From positions 1 to 64,000 of the forward strand of contig NZ_VFIA01000026.1 in NCBI RefSeq assembly GCF_014282275.1: a stretch of 64,000 nt of DNA, read 5' to 3'. The notes beneath the pieces were generated by a model. It searched no databases. It saw nothing but the letters and a program-made list of their open reading frames with translations, and had not been told where the DNA came from. This DNA is from Spirosoma utsteinense. GTDB lineage: Bacteria > Bacteroidota > Bacteroidia > Cytophagales > Spirosomataceae. Shown one piece after another: positions 35,084 to 42,270 of the stretch; position 1 is the first letter of the stretch, and each line of letters begins with the position of its first letter. The translations under genes were made by a program, and so were the position numbers.

Positions 35084-36256
35084 TTAGGCAAGAACCGGAT
35101 GCCGGTGAAAGGGCTTCTGCCGGTCGAACAGGTACCGGTAGGTAACCAGCACCCGGCTTTGCTCGGCACCTAAGTTACGGGATATGTTCAGCATTTTGGG
35201 ATTGAAGTCGCCGTTCCACTGCAACTCAACATCTTTATAGGAAGTCGCTGATTTTATGACCTTCTCCGCTTCCACGATCATAAAGTAATCGATACCGGTA
35301 CCCTGAAATTCGGGTACGATGCCATAGGCAATGCCAACAAAACGGGTACAGACGCCCAATAGCTTAAGGACAAAAAACTTCACTTTCGCCCAGGCATTGA
35401 ACTGGCCGTCCAGACGGCTGACAATCTGGTTGATGTCGGGTATATTCAGCCACATGGCCACCGGCTCATCTTTGTGATAGGCAAACCAGATAAGCTTCTC
35501 GTCCAGGATGGGTGCCATGGATTTAAACAGCCGAACCGCCTGCTCAACCCCCATTTCCTTGTTGCCTTCGTGCTTCGACCAGGCTTTATTGTACACGGTA
35601 CTGAAGTCGCTGGCGTATTTGCGCGATTCCGATTTCAGCAGGTGTTTGACCTTGAAATCGGGATTGCCGGTAAAATGCGCGTGAGCGGTATAGAACTTGG
35701 GGTGCAGTTGAGACGACTCGGACGCTACCGTCATCCGAAAGCAGAGCTGGTTATAGAAATTCTGAAAGCCGTAGGTTTCAAATAACGCCTGGTAATAGGG
35801 AGGATTGTAGTTCATGGTATAGAGCGGTGGCTCGAAACCCGATACCAGCAGCCCCCACCACTTATCCCGTTCACCAAAATTAATAGGGCCATCCATAGCC
35901 TCCACCCCGCGCGTTTGCAGCCATCCTCTGGCTTCATCGAAGAGCCGACTGGCGGCCCGCTGATCATCGATGCAGTCGAAGAAACCCACTCCGCCCACCT
36001 TCACATCATCGCCTTTGTTCTTATAGCGCTTGCTGATGAAGGCCGCAATTCGGCCAATCAGTTGCCCTTCCTCATTTTTGAGTATCCATCGAACCACCTC
36101 ACCGTCCCGAAATGATTTGTTCTTTTTCGGGTCGAAGACCTCAAGCACATCCTTATCCAACGGCCTGATCCAGTTTGGATTCTCCCGGTTGAGTTGGATA
36201 TGAACGGTCAGGAAATCAATTTCCCGTTCCCGGTTGTCAACGTCAATAAGTACCAT
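35084..36256 (-). CDS. GNAT-fold hypothetical protein, conserved in Bacteroidota
   Basis: This 390-residue cytoplasmic protein resembles large GNAT-fold acyltransferase-like proteins of Bacteroidota. The N-terminal part has an acetyltransferase-like strand pattern (GQLIGRIAAFISKRY, GGVGFFDCIDD, ARGWLQTRGVEAMDGPINFG), and the C-terminal part has a second such unit (GIAYGIVPEFQGTGIDYFMIVEAEKVIKS, with a QGTG acyl-CoA loop). No substrate is known. It lies 17 bases upstream of the methyltransferase-like gene on the same strand. Confidence 0.7.
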   Translation of the reverse strand: MVLIDVDNREREIDFLTVHIQLNRENPNWIRPLDKDVLEVFDPKKNKSFRDGEVVRWILKNEEGQLIGRIAAFISKRYKNKGDDVKVGGVGFFDCIDDQRAASRLFDEARGWLQTRGVEAMDGPINFGERDKWWGLLVSGFEPPLYTMNYNPPYYQALFETYGFQNFYNQLCFRMTVASESSQLHPKFYTAHAHFTGNPDFKVKHLLKSESRKYASDFSTVYNKAWSKHEGNKEMGVEQAVRLFKSMAPILDEKLIWFAYHKDEPVAMWLNIPDINQIVSRLDGQFNAWAKVKFFVLKLLGVCTRFVGIAYGIVPEFQGTGIDYFMIVEAEKVIKSATSYKDVELQWNGDFNPKMLNISRNLGAEQSRVLVTYRYLFDRQKPFHRHPVLA

Positions 36257-36403
36257 TGGTGTATCGCGTTTTTCTGAGGAACACTATAATCGGCGGTCAA
36301 AGGTCAGCGGTCGACGCTGCTTTCGGGCACTGGCGCAACAGGGGGCTTGCCTGACGTAATCACACCGGCTTTGCCCTTGCCGGACAACGATAGCGGCAAA
36401 CTA

Positions 36404-37040
36404 TCAGGCGTTGAGTGCTATATAGCTCAGCGCTCCCGCCCCATACCCCAGCAGGGCAAGCCAGCCCGTTTGCCGAATATAGCCAAAAAAGGTCAGGCGC
36501 TCCATACCCATGACCGCTACGCCTGCAGCCGACCCGATAACCAGCAGGCTCCCGCCCGTACCGGCACAGAAGGCCAGCAGCTCCCATAGCCGGTGATCGG
36601 CCGGAAACAGTTGCAAATCATACATACCCATGGCCGCTGCCACCAGCGGTACGTTATCGACCACGGCCGACGCCGTACCGATCAACAGCACCGTCAGGTC
36701 CATATTGCCGACCGTTTCGTTCAGCCAGCCCGCCACCCCCGACAACATATGTGTTGCTTCCAGCGCACCAACGGCCAGCAGGATACCCACAAAAAAGAGC
36801 AGACTGCTGGTATCGGTTTTGCTCAGTGCGTAGGCTGCCGACGATCACAAACATAGCAATACCTACCACCAGCATGGTATTCCGCTGAAAAGCAGTCGAG
36901 TCGCGGGCAGTAGCCAGCGCCGGGGCCGGTTTGTTTAAATGAACAACTTCTTCGAGTGTTATCAGCAGATAACCAACCACGAAGACAATAGGTAATGCAG
37001 TCAACATAAGAGCAGGGAAACAAAATAGCCATTTGCCCAC
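36404..37040 (-). pseudogene. nhaD-type Na+/H+ antiporter pseudogene (internal deletion and frameshift)
   Basis: Two overlapping minus-strand frames hold pieces of an NhaD antiporter, normally over 400 residues. The upstream frame (from 37040 or the ATG at 37007) gives the first helix TALPIVFVVGYLLITLEE, then jumps to a later segment FQRNTMLVVGIAMFVIVG. Near 36830-36850 the homology moves to the other frame, which is closed upstream by a stop, and continues as ALSKTDTSSLLFFVGILLAVGALE, ASAVVDNVPLVAAAMGMYD and GTGGSLLVIGSAAGVAVMG to a normal C-terminus at 36404. Most of the first half is missing. The remnant cannot make a working antiporter. No insertion sequence is present at the junctions. 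Confidence 0.82.
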
Positions 37041-37055
37041 GACAAATGGCTATTT
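37023..37055. terminator. 13-bp hairpin at the 5' end of the nhaD remnant
   Basis: Arms 37023-37035 and 37043-37055 are perfect reverse complements with a 7-base loop. The hairpin overlaps the first codons of the longest nhaD-remnant frame, which argues that this frame's first ATG is not genuine. Confidence 0.55.
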
Positions 37056-37083
37056 ACTTAGAGCGTTTGGCACAACGCTTAAC

Positions 37084-37127
37084 CAGGCACAAGGTGGCAG
37101 GACGATTGCCGTCCCACCTTGTGCCTG
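37084..37127. terminator. Hairpin downstream of the degenerate receiver gene
   Basis: Arms of 14 bp (37084-37097 and 37114-37127) enclose a short gac/gtc stem. It lies about 60 bases after the receiver gene's stop codon at 37184, reading on the minus strand. A second hairpin lies directly beyond it. Confidence 0.6.
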
Positions 37128-37183
37128 TTGATGAAAACCTTAATACTCAGGGCAAATATCGTCTGTTCGGCGAAGGACAGGTG

Positions 37184-37615
37184 CTACGTATAAGCGATTC
37201 GGGACACATCCGATAAACCGGGCCGGGTCCACACCGGTCGCAGCCGCGCTACCGCCTGAACGGCTTCCCGATGGGTGCCGGGCAGCCGCATACAGTGAGT
37301 AGCCCCCAGCTGGTAGCTCCAGTTGACATTGGTTCCCGGTCTGGCCACCCCCAGCATAACGACTGGCGTCGAACGCCTGCGCGCTTCGGCCAGCAGCTGC
37401 GGCATCGTTCCCCGGTATGTCGTTGAGGTAAGGGAATTCACCAGAATCAGGTGGGGCCGGTCTTCTGTATTCGTCAGGTGTTCGAGCAGTTCTTCACCCG
37501 TCGTAAATTCATACAGCAAACAGTCGGGCTGCGTCATACTGAAGGCGCGCCAGAGCCGGAGCTGCGTATCTTCGTCATCATCCACTACGTAAATCAGGTA
37601 AGGTTTCAGGTTCAT
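37184..37615 (-). CDS. Degenerate receiver-domain protein (pseudo-receiver)
   Basis: The 143-residue product folds like a single receiver domain: VVDDDEDTQLRLWRAF gives the acidic pocket. The phosphoacceptor position reads LILVNSLTS, so Asn60 replaces Asp. The conserved Thr is replaced (VVMLGVA) and the conserved Lys is Arg (HCMRLPG). It therefore should not be phosphorylated in the standard way. It could bind partners constitutively, or it may be decaying, since it lies between two pseudogenes. The frame is intact with a plausible ATG at 37615. Confidence 0.8.
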   Translation of the reverse strand: MNLKPYLIYVVDDDEDTQLRLWRAFSMTQPDCLLYEFTTGEELLEHLTNTEDRPHLILVNSLTSTTYRGTMPQLLAEARRRSTPVVMLGVARPGTNVNWSYQLGATHCMRLPGTHREAVQAVARLRPVWTRPGLSDVSRIAYT

Positions 37616-37662
37616 GGCAGTACTGTTTTTTGACTGATGTATCGATGACGTTTCTTAACACG

Positions 37663-37696
37663 AGATAGCCCCCATCCATAGGAATAGGGGCTATCT
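37663..37696. terminator. Short hairpin between the small protein and receiver genes
   Basis: An 11-bp inverted repeat with one imperfection (37663-37673 and 37686-37696) lies in the gap after the small protein gene ending at 37832 and upstream of the receiver gene start. It is a candidate terminator for the former. Confidence 0.45.
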
Positions 37697-37831
37697 TACA
37701 CTTGCATTGTTCCAACCCTAAATTTGACCCAAAGCCACTTTACTCAGCCATTGGTATTCCATTTGGCAAAACACACCCAATCGGGTTACCCACGTTGACT
37801 GTTTATCTATCTTTCCTCAAACAAACCAGAA

Positions 37832-38014
37832 CTAACCAACAACAGCCTGAGCATCGACCGACGACCGTTTCAGCCGTAATCGGCACCACGTCAATAACTG
37901 AATTTGCTCGGTAGGCGTAAGCAGTCGTAAAAACTTGCGCAACTCTTTTCGGAATAAGCGCCGGTCGAAACCAACCTTGTCCAGTACGCACTGACTATAC
38001 TCTAACCACGACAT
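37832..38014 (-). CDS. Small basic hypothetical protein
   Basis: The 60-residue product is rich in Arg, Lys and Leu (FDRRLFRKELRKFLRLLTP) and predicted helical, with no recognised domain. It opens with MSWLEYSQCVLDKV at an ATG preceded by an AT-rich stretch that could be a promoter. The amphipathic composition and hydrophobic spacing suggest a genuine small helical protein. It may be a conserved small Cytophagales protein, but I cannot confirm that from memory. Confidence 0.5.
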   Translation of the reverse strand: MSWLEYSQCVLDKVGFDRRLFRKELRKFLRLLTPTEQIQLLTWCRLRLKRSSVDAQAVVG

Positions 38015-38097
38015 AGCGGTAGCGATTTAATGTTGAACAAATTTGATAATAATTTTAACAATACCACGTGAAAATGTGGTTAGAAATTTATTAGAAA

Positions 38098-38490
38098 TCA
38101 AACCGGCACCGGCTGCTCTGTTGCGCTGCTGCCCGTTACCGTAGCCCGACGGTTAAACACAATGGGACTTGATTTCATACAATCGTTCATCAAGTAAATC
38201 GTCTCAATTACGTAAATGAGTTCTTCGTAAGCCCCCACACAGTCGGCTTTCAGGTGGTTGAACTGACGAACGCTCTCCTTATACGTCTCCACAAAATCCA
38301 GCAGGCTGATGTTACCTTTCTGAAAGCTGGTGATTATCCTCTACAGCCGTTCGAACTATTCCCTAAACCGGCCATCGACCGACTGTGCCATGCGCTGGAC
38401 CTCGCGAACTTTTTGCACGGCCGTCACCACCTCGTTGCCTATCTGCATCACCTGCTGTTGCTGGAGGTGCCGGTTCGTTTTCAGGAGACG
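38098..38490 (-). pseudogene. TolC-family (CzcC/CusC-type) outer-membrane efflux protein, C-terminal remnant
   Basis: Reading the minus strand in one frame gives a TolC-like C-terminal end: NRHLQQQQVMQIGNEVV, then AVQKVREVQRMAQSVDGRFRE, two in-frame TAG stops about seven codons apart (near 38355 and 38340), then TSFQKGNISLLDFVETYKES and NHLKADCVGAYEELIYV. These match the coiled-coil repeat of heavy-metal efflux outer-membrane factors. The rest of the gene (about 300 residues) is missing: the remnant begins at the 3' end of the Gfo/Idh gene. No RND pump or adaptor lies nearby. The open stretch 38098-38292 alone is not a gene. Confidence 0.78.
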
Positions 38491-39521
38491 GGCATGACGC
38501 GCTGCGTCTCATTACTGGCCAACACCAGGTCAATGATGCAGGCGAGTTGCTGAATATCGGTCGGCGTGACAGCGGGTTCGGCTCCGTTCACCAGCGCGTC
38601 GTAGAGGTTATCGTAAAACGGACTGTAATTGCCCCGTTCGCTTTCGACCGGTTCAGCGCGCCCGGCCTGATACAGGGTACCCCAGCGGTCCGGCGGTTCG
38701 GTACCCCAGCCGGACTCGTTGGGAAGCCGATCGACTCGTAACTGCTCCTCCTGAACATCCAGCCCTCCTTTCGTAAAGGAGCCCTCGGTTCCGTGCAGGC
38801 AGTAACGTAACTGATTCTGATAAGCCATCAGGCTCGATTTCAGCCTGACCACTTTATCGGTGTAGCCCAGCCGGATGTCGAAGTAATCGGTAACCTGACT
38901 ATGGGGGCGAATGATCCGGACGGAAGCCTGTACGGTATCGGGTTTACCAAACAGGTGCAGGGCCTGGTCGATCAGGTGCGGCCCCAGGTTGTAAAGACTT
39001 CCCCGGCCTGGACCCGGCTGCTCTTTCCAACTCCGCGTGGCCGGGTCTACGGGCGAGAAGCGGTCATATCGATTTTCGTACTCCACCAGTTTCCCCAGCG
39101 CGCCACCGGCCAGCAGGCGTTTGACGGTCAGAAAATCCGAATCCCACCGCCGGTTCTGATAGGCCGTGACGAGAAGGCCCTGCCGCTGCGCCAGCGCCAG
39201 CACCTGTGCAGCCTCCCGCTCCGACAGGGCGAACGGTTTTTCAACCACCACGTGCTTGCCTTTTTCCAGCCCTTTGCGCGCGTAGTCTGTATGGGTCTCG
39301 TTAGGCGAACAGATGAAGACCAGATCGATCGATGGATCATCGAAGAGTTCATCGGCCGTAGCGACCCACTCGACCGATGCGTCGAACTGTCGGACAGCCT
39401 CCGGACGGCTGCTGGCAATTTTCTTTAAACGAAAGCGTGGATTAACCGACAGAAAGGGCGCGTGGAAGTACCGTCCCGACAAACCAAATCCCACTAAACC
39501 AACCTGAATAACGGTAGACAT
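38481..39521 (-). CDS. Gfo/Idh/MocA family oxidoreductase
   Basis: This 346-residue NAD(P)-dependent sugar oxidoreductase has an N-terminal Rossmann fold (IQVGLVGFGLSGRYFHAPF), the CSPNETH segment and the catalytic-lysine motif EKPFAL, followed by an alpha/beta domain. The family oxidises or reduces sugar hydroxyls, often at C3 of a glycoside. No signal peptide follows the ATG at 39521; an in-frame ATG at 39584 adds 21 residues with no family similarity. It is the last gene of the minus-strand sugar cluster, 104 bases after an epimerase gene, and its end abuts a TolC-family remnant. Confidence 0.9.
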   Translation of the reverse strand: MSTVIQVGLVGFGLSGRYFHAPFLSVNPRFRLKKIASSRPEAVRQFDASVEWVATADELFDDPSIDLVFICSPNETHTDYARKGLEKGKHVVVEKPFALSEREAAQVLALAQRQGLLVTAYQNRRWDSDFLTVKRLLAGGALGKLVEYENRYDRFSPVDPATRSWKEQPGPGRGSLYNLGPHLIDQALHLFGKPDTVQASVRIIRPHSQVTDYFDIRLGYTDKVVRLKSSLMAYQNQLRYCLHGTEGSFTKGGLDVQEEQLRVDRLPNESGWGTEPPDRWGTLYQAGRAEPVESERGNYSPFYDNLYDALVNGAEPAVTPTDIQQLACIIDLVLASNETQRVMPVS

Positions 39522-39625
39522 AAAACGAACGAAAAACGAATGGGCAAAAGCCCGGCTGGCCGCGAACGACCCTGTATAAATCACCAGTCGTAGCCGGGAA
39601 GTAACTAACTATACCAGGGCCAGTT

Positions 39626-40531
39626 TCAAGCCCTGAATCCATGTTTGCTCTGCATCATCTGAATGAAGCTGAGTCCATTTTCGGCGATATCCCAGGGGTC
39701 GTTGTATTCGCGCCAGACGTTGATCGAGTTGGCAAAATCGATGTCGTTCCGCGTAAACGCTTCGATGGTCATCCAGCCCGTATAATTCAGCTCGGCCAGC
39801 GTCCGGAACGTATCATCCCAGGGAATATGTCCGTCGCCGGGTGTTCCGCGGTCGTTCTCGCTGATGTGGACGTGCGCCAGCACCGGCGCTATAGTCCGTA
39901 TCGCTTCGGGAAATCGTTTCTCCTCGATGTTGGCATGGTGGGTGTCGAACATGGCCCGCACGTTCGGGTGGTCGGCCTGGCGGATCAGCGTCGATAGCTG
40001 GCTCATCGTGTTGCAGAGATAACACTCGAACCGGTTCAAGGCCTCTACAGCCAGCACGATACCGGCCTGCCTGGCATAGTCGCCCACGGCATGAAGTACC
40101 TCGGCACTATGGGCGTATTCAGCTGGTTGTGGCTCCCGTCGGCTGAATGTGGCAAAGGCGGAGTGAATAGGCCCACAAATAACGCTGGCGTTCATGGCCT
40201 GTGCCCGGTCGATGGCTCCTTTCAAAAAGTCGACGGCCTGAGCCCGGACGCTGGCCGATTCGCTGGCCGGATTCTGGTCGGGGCCAACCACCGTCACGCA
40301 GGTGCTCTGGAGACCGAGCTGCGCCAGATGCTCACCAAACTGCCGATAGGCAGCAACGGGCTGATTGTCGATGAAACATTCGACGCCATCGTAGCCGATC
40401 GTTTTCAGGCGGTCGGCTATCGGGTTCAGCTGCTCCGACATAACGGCCGACCAGGCCAGTACGTTGAAGCCGACAGGTGTACTGCTCGGTTGAGTTGGTT
40501 CGGTTTTGGTGGTCATTGTTGATACAGACAT
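39626..40531 (-). CDS. Ketose 3-epimerase-type TIM barrel (D-tagatose/D-psicose 3-epimerase family)
   Basis: The 301-residue product is a metal-dependent TIM barrel close to D-tagatose and D-psicose 3-epimerases. Diagnostic segments are AVEALNRFECYLCNT (metal-binding Glu with the NRFE pattern), MFDTHHANIEE and HVHISENDRGTPGDGH, followed by W and a final TIEAF (second metal-binding Glu). These enzymes invert C3 of free ketoses or keto-sugars. Translation could start at 40531 or 40516. It sits between a Gfo/Idh gene and an alpha/beta hydrolase gene, all on the same strand. Confidence 0.85.
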   Translation of the reverse strand: MSVSTMTTKTEPTQPSSTPVGFNVLAWSAVMSEQLNPIADRLKTIGYDGVECFIDNQPVAAYRQFGEHLAQLGLQSTCVTVVGPDQNPASESASVRAQAVDFLKGAIDRAQAMNASVICGPIHSAFATFSRREPQPAEYAHSAEVLHAVGDYARQAGIVLAVEALNRFECYLCNTMSQLSTLIRQADHPNVRAMFDTHHANIEEKRFPEAIRTIAPVLAHVHISENDRGTPGDGHIPWDDTFRTLAELNYTGWMTIEAFTRNDIDFANSINVWREYNDPWDIAENGLSFIQMMQSKHGFRA

Positions 40532-40593
40532 AGAAGGATAAAAAGAACAGTTTTTCCGGCTGAGTCCAGGTGCTTCTCAGGCGCAGGAAACGA

Positions 40594-41397
40594 TTAATGC
40601 GCGATCAGCCAGTTGCGAACGCGGGGGTTGAAATCGTCGATACATTCCCAATGGAAAGCGTGTCCGGCTTCGTCATAAAGGTATAACTCGCTGGCAGGGA
40701 TGGCACCGGCAACCTCTTCACTCATCCACGCAGGCGTAAACATATCATTTCGACCACCAATGACCAGGCAGGGGGTATCGATCGTACCCAGGTCGGCGAG
40801 GGTGTCGTGGGTGATGCACGCATCGGCTTGCCCTTCAAGTCCATGCAGGGGCTGGGGAGACGGGTCGATGGCAGCCTGCTGGCGACCGGCCTGAAAGTCA
40901 GCGAACACAGCCTCGTCGTCCCAGCTTCGCTTGGCGTAGATCAGCAACTGGATATAAGCGGCAAACTCCTCCGGTCTGAGCCGCGCTTTGATGGTGACCA
41001 TATGCCGAAAAATAGCTTCGGCCATCCGGTCGCACCGTGCCCAGGGACACATCAGCACCAGCGAACGCACTTTATCGGGATGCCGCAGGGCTAACTGCTG
41101 GGCAATGGTACTTCCCATCGAAACACCTACCACCCGCACGGCACCCAACCCCAGCTGGTCGATCAGGCCAGCGTAATCATCAGCCATCTGGGCGGTCGTA
41201 TACGGTCCGGCGGGTTTGTCGGACCGGCCCACCCCCCGGTTGTCGCCCAGGATACAGCGAAAGGAATGCTGCCAGTCGTCGGCGTGTTTTTCCCAGACCG
41301 CGCCGGGCGCTGTAATACCCATAATGAGCAGAAGGGGCTCGCCTGAGCCCCTCTCTTCGTAGTACAGGTTGATGCCGTTGGTTTCAACAAAAGGCAT
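40594..41397 (-). CDS. Alpha/beta hydrolase
   Basis: This 267-residue cytoplasmic protein has the alpha/beta hydrolase fold: LYYEERGSGEPLLLIMG at the start, GDNRGVGRSDKP, the nucleophile elbow GVSMGST (Ser near residue 94), an Asp around GGRNDMF and the His in DEAGHAFHWE. It is most like lactonase/3-oxoadipate enol-lactonase-type members, but the group is too broad for a substrate call. In this sugar cluster a lactone or ester intermediate is plausible. Its start is 11 bases after the stop of the upstream epimerase gene, so the two are co-transcribed. Confidence 0.87.
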   Translation of the reverse strand: MPFVETNGINLYYEERGSGEPLLLIMGITAPGAVWEKHADDWQHSFRCILGDNRGVGRSDKPAGPYTTAQMADDYAGLIDQLGLGAVRVVGVSMGSTIAQQLALRHPDKVRSLVLMCPWARCDRMAEAIFRHMVTIKARLRPEEFAAYIQLLIYAKRSWDDEAVFADFQAGRQQAAIDPSPQPLHGLEGQADACITHDTLADLGTIDTPCLVIGGRNDMFTPAWMSEEVAGAIPASELYLYDEAGHAFHWECIDDFNPRVRNWLIAH

Positions 41398-41408
41398 AGT
41401 GTTAGTAG

Positions 41409-42242
41409 TTATACGTTGCTAACGGCCGGCAACAGGGTTTCATATACCCAGCGGCCATCGTGGAGCGTCACCCCATCCGGGTCGTCCATGGCTTCGGGGC
41501 CTTCGTCTTCGCAGATGATCCAGCCGCTGTACTGCTGCTCGATCAGCCATTGGGTGATGCCGACAAAATCGACTTTTCCCCGCCCCAGCAAGGCGAATTC
41601 AGGATCGCCATTCCAGTCTTTGAAATGAACCAGGTTGATGAGCGACGCATACTCTTTCATCTTCGTCAGCGGGTCCATGCCGCCATTGATGAGGTGGCCC
41701 ACATCGGGCGTCCAGCCCGTTACCGATGCGTCGAGGGATTCGATAATTACCCGGTAATCGTCTTCCGTGCGGGTGATGGACGAGTGTGGGGAGTTGGGGT
41801 GAAAACTACAGGGCACGCCCTGCTCTACGGCCCGGCGCGACACCCGGTTGACGATGTTCACCAGATTCTGTCGGCGAACTTCCAGGTCGTGCCGCCCGGT
41901 TGGCTTCTGCACGGTACAAAGCAGGGCACCCGGAAAATGTTTCAGCAGCGCAATGGCGCGGTCGGCTTCGTACCCCTCCTGCTCGGTTTCGTCGGTCCCG
42001 TTCCAGTCCAGGGCCAGCGCAATAGCGGCCAGTTCCACGCCCTGCTCGTTGAGTTTCTGGCCCAGATGCTCGGGATCGGGCAGATCGCCCATCCAGTTGA
42101 AGATGGGTTCGATGCCGGCGAAACCCGCCTGTGCCGTAATATCGATCATGTGCCCCAGGCGATTGGCGTGGGTCTGACCATTGTTGTTCATGAACCAGGT
42201 GTAGGCTTCGGCACCGAAGCGAAACGGGACGGGTGATGTCAT
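41409..42242 (-). CDS. Sugar phosphate isomerase/epimerase (IolE-like TIM barrel)
   Basis: The 277-residue product is a TIM-barrel isomerase/epimerase resembling inosose dehydratase-like proteins. Four likely metal-binding regions are GFAGIEPIFNW, SFHPNSPHS, WTPDVGHLINGG with VHFKDW, and IICEDEGPE. The loop GRGKVDF is common in this group. It lacks a signal peptide and should act on imported sugars or keto-sugars. It lies 28 bases downstream of the large SGNH-propeller-cytochrome gene and 11 bases upstream of an alpha/beta hydrolase gene, so all three are likely one transcript. Confidence 0.87.
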   Translation of the reverse strand: MTSPVPFRFGAEAYTWFMNNNGQTHANRLGHMIDITAQAGFAGIEPIFNWMGDLPDPEHLGQKLNEQGVELAAIALALDWNGTDETEQEGYEADRAIALLKHFPGALLCTVQKPTGRHDLEVRRQNLVNIVNRVSRRAVEQGVPCSFHPNSPHSSITRTEDDYRVIIESLDASVTGWTPDVGHLINGGMDPLTKMKEYASLINLVHFKDWNGDPEFALLGRGKVDFVGITQWLIEQQYSGWIICEDEGPEAMDDPDGVTLHDGRWVYETLLPAVSNV

Positions 42243-42270
42243 ACAAAAAATTCAGCGTTCCTTTAAATGA

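Noticed and set aside
38098-38292. 64-residue frame as a stand-alone small gene
   Set aside because: The sequence upstream in the same frame continues TolC-family homology across two stop codons, so this is the tail of a pseudogene.
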